NCBI RefSeq assembly: GCF_934230905.1
Contig: NZ_CAKQFJ010000027.1
Coordinates: forward strand, 1-26,129
Source of the DNA: an uncultured Veillonella sp.
GTDB lineage: Bacteria; Bacillota; Negativicutes; Veillonellales; Veillonellaceae
Direction of reading: 5' to 3'
DNA: 26,129 nucleotides
This document shows, in pieces, positions 15,359 to 23,032 of the stretch. Position numbers and translations under genes: made by a program. Position 1 is the stretch's first letter. Each line of letters starts with the position of its first letter. The notes beneath the pieces were generated by a model, which was given only the letters and a program-made list of their open reading frames with translations, ran no database searches and was not told where the DNA came from.

Positions 15359-16621
15359 CTATTTTACAAAGCCCTTATAGTGGCGTGTTACCATAAGTGA
15401 CTCAATTTGTTGCATTGTATCAAGTGCTACACCTACAACGATCAAGAGAGCTGTACCACCAAAGTATACGCCTTGCACGCCTGTAATCGTACCGAGAAAA
15501 TTCGGTATGATAGCGACGATAGCTAAGAATACAGCACCAGCCAATGTAATCTTGGTCATCACGTTATCCACATAATCAGCAGTAGGTTTACCCGCACGAA
15601 TACCTGGGATAAAACCACCGTATTTTTTCATATTATCTGCCATATCTGTAATGTTGATAGAGATTGCAGTATAGAAGTACGTAAAGATAAAAATCAATAT
15701 TGCATACAATGCCGTTTGTAACGGCGTTCCCCAAGTAAATAAATCTGCCATTTTATGAACAAAATCATTTTCAATAAATTGTGCAATTGTTACGGGAAAC
15801 ATCAACACAGATGACGCAAAGATAATTGGAATTACACCTGCCTGATTGACTTTCAATGGCAAGAATGTAGAGTGACCACCGTACATTTTACGACCAACTA
15901 CGCGTTTAGCATATTGAATCGGAATACGACGTTGGCCTTGCGTAACAGCTACTACAACAGCAATCATTGCAATAGCAATTACAGCAAATAAAAATGCTTG
16001 GAACATATTAATCGTTCCAGTTTGTATATATTGGTAAATAGTTTGAAGACCATCTGGTAATCTAGCTACGATACCAGCAAAGATAATCAAAGAAATACCA
16101 TTACCAATGCCATATGCTGTGATTTGTTCGCCAATCCACATCAATAAGCATGTGCCTGCTGTTAGGATAATAGCTACAACAAATACACTAAGGATATCAT
16201 TATTTACGAGAGCGGAATTTGCACGTAGTGCAAACGCCATGCCAAAGGCTTGTATAAAACCTAAAACAACCGTACCATAACGAGTTACCTTCGCAATTTT
16301 TTTACGGCCCTCTTCACCATCTTTACTCCACGCTTCAAACTGTGGAACTACAGCTTGAAGTAGTTGCATGATGATGGAAGCATTAATGTAAGGTGTAATA
16401 CTCATTGCAAAGATAGAGAACTTACTTAGCGCACCACCAGCAAACAAGTCTAATAGACCGAATAAATTACCGGATGTAAATAAAGATTCAATAACAGATG
16501 CATCAACACCAGGTACAGGGATGTGAATGCCGGCTCTAAACACGGCAAACATCATCAATGTGTACACAATCTTATTACGCAACTCAGTAATCTTAAAGAT
16601 GTTCGAGAGGCTATCTAGCAA
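15359..16621 (-). CDS. secY: Preprotein translocase channel subunit SecY
   Basis: A 420-residue inner-membrane channel with about ten membrane segments that moves unfolded proteins across or into the membrane with SecE/SecG and SecA. Typical blocks are FRAGIHIPVPGVD, the plug-region FSIFAMSITPYINASIIMQLL, and QGQRRIPIQYAKR in the SecA-binding loop. The start is TTG, with GAGGTGAT a few nt upstream. Only 1 nt separates it from the rplO stop. The start codon lies in the loop of a 6-bp hairpin described separately. Confidence 0.96.
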   Translation of the reverse strand: MLDSLSNIFKITELRNKIVYTLMMFAVFRAGIHIPVPGVDASVIESLFTSGNLFGLLDLFAGGALSKFSIFAMSITPYINASIIMQLLQAVVPQFEAWSKDGEEGRKKIAKVTRYGTVVLGFIQAFGMAFALRANSALVNNDILSVFVVAIILTAGTCLLMWIGEQITAYGIGNGISLIIFAGIVARLPDGLQTIYQYIQTGTINMFQAFLFAVIAIAMIAVVVAVTQGQRRIPIQYAKRVVGRKMYGGHSTFLPLKVNQAGVIPIIFASSVLMFPVTIAQFIENDFVHKMADLFTWGTPLQTALYAILIFIFTYFYTAISINITDMADNMKKYGGFIPGIRAGKPTADYVDNVMTKITLAGAVFLAIVAIIPNFLGTITGVQGVYFGGTALLIVVGVALDTMQQIESLMVTRHYKGFVK

Positions 16622-16628
16622 ACTAGAT
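16613..16628 (-). promoter_or_regulatory. Hairpin displaying the secY TTG start codon
   Basis: On the minus strand ATCTAG, loop TTTG, CTAGAT is a perfect 6-bp hairpin. The rplO stop TAG is in the left arm and the secY start TTG is in the loop. The SD GAGGTGAT lies at the left foot. It may govern re-initiation on secY by ribosomes that have finished rplO. Short AT-rich stems also arise by chance. Confidence 0.45.
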
Positions 16629-17066
16629 CACCTCTACTTTTCCGCCTGCTGCTGTGATTTTTTCTTCAGCAGATTTAGTGAAGCCGTTAGCAATTACAGT
16701 TAGGTTTTTAGTTTCCAAAGAACCATTACCTAAGATGCGAATGCCATCACGTACATTTTTCAAAATACCAGCTTCAATAAGAGCTACTGGATCAACTGTT
16801 GCACCGTCTTCAAAACGGTTCAATTGTTCTACGTTAACTTCAGCATATTGTTTAGCAAAAACGTTGTTGAAACCACGTTTTGGTAAACGACGATAAAGAG
16901 GCATTTGGCCGCCTTCAAAACCGGAACGAACGCCACCGCCAGAACGGGAGTTTTGACCTTTTTGACCACGACCAGATGTTTTACCCAAGCCAGAACCTAA
17001 ACCACGGCCTACACGAGTACGAGTTTTTTTGGAACCAGCAGCTGGTTGTAATTCATGAAGTTTCAT
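16623..17066 (-). CDS. rplO: 50S ribosomal protein L15
   Basis: A 147-residue large-subunit assembly protein. The glycine- and arginine-rich N terminus (RVGRGLGSGLGKTSGRGQKG) and MPLYRRLPKRGF are diagnostic. It follows rpmD by 22 nt and its stop codon is 1 nt from the secY start. Confidence 0.98.
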   Translation of the reverse strand: MKLHELQPAAGSKKTRTRVGRGLGSGLGKTSGRGQKGQNSRSGGGVRSGFEGGQMPLYRRLPKRGFNNVFAKQYAEVNVEQLNRFEDGATVDPVALIEAGILKNVRDGIRILGNGSLETKNLTVIANGFTKSAEEKITAAGGKVEVI

Positions 17067-17088
17067 TCAGTGCACCTCCTTATCAGTA

Positions 17089-17268
17089 TTAAACTTCTTC
17101 AACTTTTACTAAATGTCTAACTTTGTGAAGCATACCTTGAATTTGTGGTGTTACTTCTTTTACGACTTGAGAATTAGTTTTTTTCAAGCCCAAAGCTTTA
17201 ACTGTCGCGCGTTGATCTTCAGGACGACCGATTAAGCTTCTTGTTAATGTTACTTTAACTTGTGCCAT
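17089..17268 (-). CDS. rpmD: 50S ribosomal protein L30
   Basis: A 59-residue small ribosomal protein. The translation starts MAQVKVTLTRSLIGRPEDQR, continues with ATVKALGLKK, and ends with HKVRHLVKVEEV. It lies between rpsE (14 nt) and rplO (22 nt), the normal spc position, with an AGGAGA SD. Confidence 0.97.
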   Translation of the reverse strand: MAQVKVTLTRSLIGRPEDQRATVKALGLKKTNSQVVKEVTPQIQGMLHKVRHLVKVEEV

Positions 17269-17282
17269 TTCTTGTCTCCTTA

Positions 17283-17786
17283 TTACGCGTTATAGATTTC
17301 TTCAACGGATTTACCACGAAGTTCAGCAACTTCGCTAGCACGTTTCAAATCTTTCAAACCTTCAATAGTAGCACGAACCATATTGTTAGGGTTAGAAGAG
17401 CCCAAAGATTTAGTCAAGATGTTACGAACACCAACTAATTCCAATACGGCACGAACAGGACCACCAGCAATAACGCCAGTACCTTCAGCAGCTGGTTTCA
17501 AGAATACACGGCCTGCGCCGAATACACCTGTTACAGTGTGAGGGATTGTACCATTTTTAATTGCTACATTTACGATATTTTTCTTAGCATCATCGATACC
17601 TTTGCGGATAGCTTCAGGTACTTCCGCAGCTTTACCTAAGCCAACGCCTACATAACCGTTGCCATCACCAACAACTACAAGAGCGCTGAAGGAAAAACGA
17701 CGACCGCCTTTAACTACTTTGGCTACGCGGTTGATGAATACTACTCTTTCTTTAAGATCAAGACTGGTGTAGTCAATTCTCGCCAT
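17283..17786 (-). CDS. rpsE: 30S ribosomal protein S5
   Basis: A 167-residue protein important for decoding accuracy and spectinomycin binding. The double-stranded RNA-binding domain carries RVAKVVKGGRRFSFSALVVV and GNGYVGVGLGKAAEVPEAI; the C-terminal domain has ILTKSLGSSNPNNMVRATI. Its spectinomycin-loop region VVKGGRRFSF looks normal. It lies 18 nt after rplR. Confidence 0.98.
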   Translation of the reverse strand: MARIDYTSLDLKERVVFINRVAKVVKGGRRFSFSALVVVGDGNGYVGVGLGKAAEVPEAIRKGIDDAKKNIVNVAIKNGTIPHTVTGVFGAGRVFLKPAAEGTGVIAGGPVRAVLELVGVRNILTKSLGSSNPNNMVRATIEGLKDLKRASEVAELRGKSVEEIYNA

Positions 17787-17804
17787 GTCTATAGTTCCTC
17801 CTTC

Positions 17805-18167
17805 TTAGAATTTTAAGCCTGCTTCACGAGCACCTTCTGCAAGTGCTGCTACGCGACCATGATAAATATAACCACCACGGTCAAACACTACAGTGTCAAT
17901 ACCTTTAGCGATAGCTTTCTTAGCAACTGCTTCACCAACAGCTTTAGCAGCAGCAATGTTACCACCATAGGATAAATTTAAATCTTTATCTAAAGAGCTA
18001 GCAGCTACTAATGTAGTACCTGCTACGTCATCGATAACTTGAGCGTAAATGTTGCTCAAGCTGCGATATACGTTCAAACGTGGGCAAGTTGCCGTACCAG
18101 AAATATGACGGCGAATACGAAGATGACGTTTTGCTCGAGCGATGTTTCTACTAGATTTACGAGGCAA
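17805..18167 (-). CDS. rplR: 50S ribosomal protein L18
   Basis: A 120-residue 5S rRNA-binding protein. RKSSRNIARAKRHLRIRRHI, RLNVYRSLSNIYAQVIDD and the end DRGGYIYHGRVAALAEGARE are diagnostic. The start is a TTG at 18167 with AAAGGAG 8 nt upstream. The in-frame ATG at 18185 begins within that SD site, has none of its own and would add six atypical residues. With the TTG start the length equals the usual 120. Confidence 0.95.
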   Translation of the reverse strand: MPRKSSRNIARAKRHLRIRRHISGTATCPRLNVYRSLSNIYAQVIDDVAGTTLVAASSLDKDLNLSYGGNIAAAKAVGEAVAKKAIAKGIDTVVFDRGGYIYHGRVAALAEGAREAGLKF

Positions 18168-18202
18168 GATATTCACTCCTTTCATTCATATAGATGATAT
18201 TA

Positions 18203-18748
18203 CTATTTACCTTTTGCACCAGCTTTACCAGCTTTACGACGAACAACTTCGCCTTCATAGCGGATACCTTTACCTTTATAAGGTTCAGGTTTTCTCCATT
18301 TACGGATATCAGCTGCTACCGCGCCTACAACTTCTTTGTCTGCACCAGACACAACAATTTTGTTAGGAGCTGGAACTTCAATTGTAATACCAGCTGGAGC
18401 TTCCATCTCTACTGGATGAGAGAAGCCAAGTGTAAGAGCCAATTTATTGCCTTGTTTAGCCGCTCTGTAACCAACACCGTTGATTTCAAGAGTTTTTGTA
18501 AATCCTTCTGCTACGCCTGTTACCATATTAGCAACAAGAGCGCGAGTCAAACCGTGAAGGGCACGATGAGCTTTATCTTCGGAAGGACGAGCTACTGTGA
18601 TTGTGTTACCTTCTACAGTGATGATCATATCTGGATGCAAATCGCGAGATAATTCACCTTTAGGACCTTTTACGTTCATATGATGGTTATCATATGTAAC
18701 AGTAACGCCTGCAGGAATCTCGATAGGCATTCTACCGATACGTGACAT
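18203..18748 (-). CDS. rplF: 50S ribosomal protein L6
   Basis: A 181-residue large-subunit protein with two similar domains, binding near the factor-binding site. MSRIGRMPIEIPAGV, VKGPKGEL and the C-terminal KPEPYKGKGIRYEGE are standard. It lies between rpsH (24 nt) and rplR (35 nt). Confidence 0.98.
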   Translation of the reverse strand: MSRIGRMPIEIPAGVTVTYDNHHMNVKGPKGELSRDLHPDMIITVEGNTITVARPSEDKAHRALHGLTRALVANMVTGVAEGFTKTLEINGVGYRAAKQGNKLALTLGFSHPVEMEAPAGITIEVPAPNKIVVSGADKEVVGAVAADIRKWRKPEPYKGKGIRYEGEVVRRKAGKAGAKGK

Positions 18749-18772
18749 TATTTCTACCTCCTATTGCTACTA

Positions 18773-19159
18773 TTACCAAACGTATGCGATTACTTCGCCA
18801 CCAAGACCTTCTTTACGAGCTTGTTTGTCGCTCATAACGCCTTTGGATGTAGAAATAACTGCGATACCCAAACCACCAAGTACACGAGGAAGTTCTTCCT
18901 TTTTCGCGTAAACACGTAAACCAGGTTTGGAAATACGTTTAATTCCTGTAATAACTTTTTCGTTATTGGAACCATATTTCAAAGTTACTTTTAAAGTGTT
19001 TTCTTCTTTTTCAACGTTCTTTACAAAACCTTCTTGTAAAAGGATGTCAAGAACTGCTGCTTTCATTCTAGATGCAGGAATGTTTACCGTTTCGTGAAGT
19101 GCAGCATTTGCATTACGGATGCGCGTAAGCATATCCGCGATAGGATCGGTCATTACCAT
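18773..19159 (-). CDS. rpsH: 30S ribosomal protein S8
   Basis: A 128-residue primary 16S rRNA-binding protein, in some bacteria the repressor of the spc operon. MVMTDPIADMLTRIRNANAA and the end ARKEGLGGEVIAYVW are diagnostic. The first ATG is kept because GGAGGT lies 9 nt ahead of it; the ATG two codons on would be 15 nt away. I could not identify an S8 target site in the neighbouring mRNA. Confidence 0.98.
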   Translation of the reverse strand: MVMTDPIADMLTRIRNANAALHETVNIPASRMKAAVLDILLQEGFVKNVEKEENTLKVTLKYGSNNEKVITGIKRISKPGLRVYAKKEELPRVLGGLGIAVISTSKGVMSDKQARKEGLGGEVIAYVW

Positions 19160-19186
19160 AATCTAAAAACCTCCTCTCGTCTAATA

Positions 19187-19456
19187 TTACCAGCTGGCTT
19201 TTTTAACACCAGGAATTTGTCCTTTGTACGCCAATTCACGGAACGCAATACGGCTGATACCGAATTTACGCATATAGCCGTGAGGACGACCAGTTAAGTT
19301 GCAACGATTGTGCAAACGTGTTGGGGATGCATTAGCTGGTAATTTGGACAAGCCTTCATAATCACCTGCTGCTTTAAGCGCCGCACGTTTAGCTGCATAT
19401 TTTTCAACGATTTTAGCGCGTTTCTTTTCGCGTTCAATCATAGATTTTTTAGCCAT
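19187..19456 (-). CDS. rpsN: 30S ribosomal protein S14, zinc-free (C-) form
   Basis: An 89-residue S14. It ends with RCNLTGRPHGYMRKFGISR and IPGVKKASW and has only one cysteine, so the two CxxC pairs of the 61-residue zinc-ribbon S14 are missing. In Bacillus the zinc-type S14 occupies the spc locus and an 89-residue paralogue very like this one is kept elsewhere for zinc shortage. Here the zinc-free form holds the main locus, 16 nt after rplE. Confidence 0.97.
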   Translation of the reverse strand: MAKKSMIEREKKRAKIVEKYAAKRAALKAAGDYEGLSKLPANASPTRLHNRCNLTGRPHGYMRKFGISRIAFRELAYKGQIPGVKKASW

Positions 19457-19472
19457 CTATATGTTCCTCCTA

Positions 19473-20012
19473 TTATTTTTCAAAAGGCATACCGAATTGA
19501 GTCAACAATTCACGAGCTTCTTCATCTGTTTTAGCACTTGTTACTACGATAATATCCATACCAGTAACGCGTTCTACCTGATCATATTCGATTTCAGGGA
19601 AGATGAGCTGTTCTTTAAGACCCAAAGCGTAGTTACCACGGCCATCAAATGCAGTAGCGCTGATACCGCGGAAGTCACGTACACGAGGTAATGCCGCATT
19701 GATCAATTTATCAAGGAATTCATACATGCGTTCGCCACGAAGAGTAACTTTTGTACCCAACGCCATGCCTTCACGAACTTTAAAGTTCGCAATAGATTTT
19801 TTAGCTTTTGTAATTACAGGTTTTTGACCAGCAATAATTGTTAAGTCATTCACTGCAGCTTCTAAAGCTTTTGCATTGCCTACAGCATCGCCAACGCCGA
19901 TGTTGATAACGATTTTTTCCAATTTAGGAATTTCCATTACGTTGCCGTATTGGAATTTTTCTTGCATACTCTTTTTGATTTCAGAGTTGTATTGTTCAAA
20001 TAAACGAGACAT
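19473..20012 (-). CDS. rplE: 50S ribosomal protein L5
   Basis: A 179-residue protein that binds 5S rRNA and contacts P-site tRNA. The blocks IPKLEKIVINIGVGDA, QKPVITKAKKSIANFKVREG and the end EEARELLTQFGMPF are diagnostic. It is full length, 23 nt after rplX, with AAAGGAGGAG ahead. Confidence 0.98.
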   Translation of the reverse strand: MSRLFEQYNSEIKKSMQEKFQYGNVMEIPKLEKIVINIGVGDAVGNAKALEAAVNDLTIIAGQKPVITKAKKSIANFKVREGMALGTKVTLRGERMYEFLDKLINAALPRVRDFRGISATAFDGRGNYALGLKEQLIFPEIEYDQVERVTGMDIIVVTSAKTDEEARELLTQFGMPFEK

Positions 20013-20035
20013 TTATGTAGCTCCTCCTTTCCTGA

Positions 20036-20356
20036 TTATTTAAGTACTGTACCGGATTTAACAGTTGCACGAACGAATTTACCGTCTTTACCTTCAACTT
20101 TTTTGATACGAGTAGCTGTTTTAGTTTCTGGGTCAACGATCATTACGTTAGAAACATGGATGCCAGCTTCTTTAGTAACAATGCCACCTTGTGGGTTAGC
20201 TTGAGAAGGTTTTGTGTGACGTTTTACAGTGTTTACGCCTTTAACAAATACGCGTTCTTTTTTAGGTTCAGTAGCAATTACTGTACCTTGCTTACCTTTA
20301 TCTTTACCGGAGATAACAACAACTGTATCGCCTTTTTTGATTTGTAATTTAGCCAT
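20036..20356 (-). CDS. rplX: 50S ribosomal protein L24
   Basis: A 106-residue assembly initiator of the large subunit. The KOW motif is visible as KKGDTVVVISGKDKGKQGTV near the N terminus, followed by VKGVNTVKRHTKP and GGIVTKEAGIHVSNV. It is 18 nt after rplN. Confidence 0.98.
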   Translation of the reverse strand: MAKLQIKKGDTVVVISGKDKGKQGTVIATEPKKERVFVKGVNTVKRHTKPSQANPQGGIVTKEAGIHVSNVMIVDPETKTATRIKKVEGKDGKFVRATVKSGTVLK

Positions 20357-20374
20357 ATGCTGCGTTCCTCCTTC

Positions 20375-20743
20375 TTATAATACTTCTGGAGCTAAGGAAA
20401 CGATTTTCATGAAGTCTTTTTCACGAAGTTCTCTAGCTACAGGTCCGAAGATACGAGTACCACGAGGGGTTTTATCTTCTTTAATAACTACTGCTGCGTT
20501 TTCATCAAAACGGATATAGGAACCGTCTTGACGGCGGATACCTTTTTTAGAACGAACAATAACAGCTTTGACTACGTCGCCTTTCTTGACAACGCCACCG
20601 GGTGATGCATCTTTTACAGAAGCAACGATTACGTCACCGATATTGCCGAATTTGCGATAAGAACCGCCCATGACTTGGATGCACATAATACGTTTTGCAC
20701 CAGTGTTGTCGGCAACATTCAAAATTGTTTGTTGCTGGATCAT
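20375..20743 (-). CDS. rplN: 50S ribosomal protein L14
   Basis: A 122-residue protein at the subunit interface and the site for silencing factor RsfS. MIQQQTILNVADNTGAKRIM, SPGGVVKKGDVVKAVIVR and the end KIVSLAPEVL are diagnostic. It lies 24 nt after rpsQ with a good GGAGG site. Confidence 0.98.
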   Translation of the reverse strand: MIQQQTILNVADNTGAKRIMCIQVMGGSYRKFGNIGDVIVASVKDASPGGVVKKGDVVKAVIVRSKKGIRRQDGSYIRFDENAAVVIKEDKTPRGTRIFGPVARELREKDFMKIVSLAPEVL

Positions 20744-20767
20744 CGTCTATTCCTCCTTACATCACTC

Positions 20768-21028
20768 TTATTTTTGTCTTTCAAGAATTTCAACAACTCT
20801 CCAACATTTATCTTTAGAAAGTGGACGAGTTTCTACAATTTTAACTGTATCGCCAATACGGCACTCATTATTTTCATCATGAGCTTTGAAGCGTTTATTG
20901 CTAACCATTGGCTTATTATATAATGCGTGAGGTACTTTACGTTCTACAGCAACAACAACAGTTTTTTCCATTTTGTCGCTAACAACTTTACCTACGCGGA
21001 CTTTACGTACGTTTCTTTCTTCTGCCAC
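20768..21028 (-). CDS. rpsQ: 30S ribosomal protein S17
   Basis: An 86-residue OB-fold 16S rRNA-binding protein. VRVGKVVSDKMEKTVVVAVER, FKAHDENNECRIGDTVKI and ETRPLSKDKCWRVVEI are standard. The start is GTG at 21028, 9 nt after AAAGGAGG. The in-frame ATG at 21049 begins just before that SD site, has none of its own and would add seven residues not seen in the family. Confidence 0.95.
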   Translation of the reverse strand: MAEERNVRKVRVGKVVSDKMEKTVVVAVERKVPHALYNKPMVSNKRFKAHDENNECRIGDTVKIVETRPLSKDKCWRVVEILERQK

Positions 21029-21067
21029 GATTTTAAGCCTCCTTTTCAAACTTTAACAAATCTGTCA

Positions 21068-21271
21068 TTATGCGTTTTCAGATTTAAGTTCAACTTCACG
21101 TTGTACAGTTTTAATACGAGCGATTGTCTTCTTAACTTCACGAATGCGCATAGGATTCTCTAATTGACCTGTTGCAAGCTGAAAACGGAGGTTAAATAAC
21201 TCTTCCTTAAGACCGGAAACTTTTTGTTCCATTTCGGCAGCGCTCATATTGCGAATGTCATTAACCTTCAT
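21068..21271 (-). CDS. rpmC: 50S ribosomal protein L29
   Basis: A 67-residue helical protein near the tunnel exit, part of the docking site for trigger factor and SRP. MKVNDIRNMSAAEMEQKVSG, ELFNLRFQLATGQLENP and the end RIKTVQRE are typical. Its start overlaps the last 11 nt of rplP, whose GGTGGTG is the likely SD, so it is coupled to L16 translation. Confidence 0.97.
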   Translation of the reverse strand: MKVNDIRNMSAAEMEQKVSGLKEELFNLRFQLATGQLENPMRIREVKKTIARIKTVQREVELKSENA

Positions 21272-21698
21272 TTACGTCACCACCCAATTCTTTACCCTTA
21301 ACAACAAATTTGCATTTGATTGGAAGTTTATGGCTTGCAAGACGCATAGCTTCACGAGCTACAGCTTCTGGCACACCGTCCATTTCAAACATTACACGAC
21401 CTGGTTTAACTACTGCTACCCAGTATTCAGGAGAACCTTTACCAGAACCCATACGAGTACCAGCTGGTTTAGCTGTGATTGGTTTGTCAGGGAAAATTTT
21501 AATCCATACTTGACCGCCACGTTTGATATAACGAGTCATAGCAATACGAGCAGCTTCGATTTGACGATTAGTGATCCAAGATGGTTCGCATGCTACCAAG
21601 CCAAACTCACCATGAGACACTGTATTACCGCGCATAGCACGACCTTTCATACGGCCGCGGAATTGCTTACGATGTTTTACACGCTTTGGAATAAGCAT
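21261..21698 (-). CDS. rplP: 50S ribosomal protein L16
   Basis: A 145-residue protein near the peptidyl transferase centre and A site. MLIPKRVKHRKQFRGRMKGR, GLVACEPSWITNRQIEAARI and GSGKGSPEYWVAVVKPGRV are diagnostic. The ATG overlaps the rpsC stop as TAATG; the gene overlaps rpmC by 11 nt at its end, giving a coupled trio. Confidence 0.98.
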   Translation of the reverse strand: MLIPKRVKHRKQFRGRMKGRAMRGNTVSHGEFGLVACEPSWITNRQIEAARIAMTRYIKRGGQVWIKIFPDKPITAKPAGTRMGSGKGSPEYWVAVVKPGRVMFEMDGVPEAVAREAMRLASHKLPIKCKFVVKGKELGGDVNEG

Positions 21699-22363
21699 TA
21701 CTTGCCACCTTCTTCCTTCTTAGCAGGTTGTTTTGCTTCTGGCAAAACTTCACCTTTGTAAATCCATACTTTAATGCCGATACAACCATAAGTTGTATGA
21801 GCTTCAGCAGTACCGTAGTCGATATTTGCACGAAGTGTGTGCAATGGAATAGAACCTTCACGGTAAGATTCGCTACGAGCGATTTCAGCGCCGCCAAGAC
21901 GACCACTTACCATGATTTTGATACCTTTTGCACCTAAGCGCATTGTACGACCAACAGCTTGTTTCATTGCACGACGGAAACCAATACGGCGTTCCAATTG
22001 GCTAGCAATGTTTTCAGCAACCAAGATTGAATCCATGTCTGCTTGTTTAATTTCTGCGATGTTAACGTCCACTTGTTTATCAGTGAAACGAGTCATTGCT
22101 TTTTTGATATCTTCGATACCAGCACCACCACGACCGATAACCATACCTGGTTTTGCAGTGTGGATAGTCAATTTAATACGTTTATTTGTACGCTCGATTT
22201 CAATGCGGGAAATACCAGCAATGAAAAGGGTTTCTTTCAAGAAGTTACGAATTTTAACGTCTTCATGAAGATTAGCAGCGAAATCTTTTTCTGCATACCA
22301 CTTTGCGTCCCAATCTTTTACGATACCGACACGCAAACCGTGTGGATTAACTTTTTGACCCAC
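21698..22363 (-). CDS. rpsC: 30S ribosomal protein S3
   Basis: A 221-residue head protein that forms part of the mRNA entry tunnel helicase. MGQKVNPHGLRVGIVKDWDA is the classic start. A type II KH domain carries MVIGRGGAGIEDIKK (GxxG loop at 77-80). The C domain has GAKGIKIMVSGRLGGAEIAR. It ends in a lysine-rich tail and overlaps rplP by 1 nt. Confidence 0.98.
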   Translation of the reverse strand: MGQKVNPHGLRVGIVKDWDAKWYAEKDFAANLHEDVKIRNFLKETLFIAGISRIEIERTNKRIKLTIHTAKPGMVIGRGGAGIEDIKKAMTRFTDKQVDVNIAEIKQADMDSILVAENIASQLERRIGFRRAMKQAVGRTMRLGAKGIKIMVSGRLGGAEIARSESYREGSIPLHTLRANIDYGTAEAHTTYGCIGIKVWIYKGEVLPEAKQPAKKEEGGK

Positions 22364-22379
22364 TCTGTTTCCCTCCTTC

Positions 22380-22715
22380 TTAAGCTCTTTCTTTAACTAC
22401 TACTGTTACGTGGCTAGTGCGTTTCAAAATTTTGAAAGCTTGTCCACGGGAACGAGGATGAATACGTTTCAATGTAGGACCTTGATCAACGAAGATCTCG
22501 GATACATACAAGTTATCCACATTCATATCAAAATTGTGTTCTGCATTTGCGATTGCGGAACGCATAACTTTTTCGACTACATCAGCGCCAACTTTCGGAG
22601 TGAACTTCAAGATGGCAAATGCCTCGCCGATGTTTTTACCGCGCACTAAATCAGCAACGATACGGATTTTACGAGGCGCGATTCGGATATGTCTAGCGAT
22701 TGCTTTTGCTTCCAT
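22380..22715 (-). CDS. rplV: 50S ribosomal protein L22
   Basis: A 111-residue protein with a long beta hairpin in the nascent-chain tunnel. ARHIRIAPRKIRIVADLVRG, SAIANAEHNFDMN and PRSRGQAFKILKRTSHVTVV are diagnostic. The hairpin tip KRIHPRSRGQAFKI shows no insertion or deletion. It lies 12 nt after rpsS. Confidence 0.98.
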   Translation of the reverse strand: MEAKAIARHIRIAPRKIRIVADLVRGKNIGEAFAILKFTPKVGADVVEKVMRSAIANAEHNFDMNVDNLYVSEIFVDQGPTLKRIHPRSRGQAFKILKRTSHVTVVVKERA

Positions 22716-22727
22716 TAATTATTCCTC

Positions 22728-23009
22728 CTATTTTTTGCCTGTAGATTTTTCGTCCTTACCGTGACCTTTGAAAGTACGTGTAGGAGCGAATTCACCTAAT
22801 TTATGACCTACCATATCTTCTGTAATGAATACAGGTACATGTTTGCGACCATCATGCACAGCAATTGTGTGGCCTACAAAACTAGGGATAATAGTAGAGG
22901 CACGGGACCAGGTTTTTACAACTTTCTTTTCGTTAGTTTCGTTTAAAGCATCAACTTTCTTAAGCAAATGATCTGCTACGAAAGGGCCTTTTTTAATAGA
23001 TCTGGACAC
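22728..23009 (-). CDS. rpsS: 30S ribosomal protein S19
   Basis: A 93-residue head protein that pairs with S13. MSRSIKKGPFVADHLLKKVD, TWSRASTIIPSFVGHTIAVH and KLGEFAPTRTFKGH are diagnostic. It is 23 nt after rplB. Confidence 0.98.
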   Translation of the reverse strand: MSRSIKKGPFVADHLLKKVDALNETNEKKVVKTWSRASTIIPSFVGHTIAVHDGRKHVPVFITEDMVGHKLGEFAPTRTFKGHGKDEKSTGKK

Positions 23010-23032
23010 TATTTTATCTCCTTTCCTTTATC

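Noticed and set aside
18194..18652. A 152-codon open frame on the plus strand opposite rplF.
   Set aside because: It lies fully antisense to a clear L6 gene, its translation is rich in Phe, Cys and Ser with no known motif, and it has no SD. It is a shadow of codon bias.
21249..21761. A 170-codon plus-strand frame opposite rplP and the ends of rpmC and rpsC.
   Set aside because: Low-complexity translation rich in Thr, Phe and His, antisense to three conserved ribosomal genes; no start signal.
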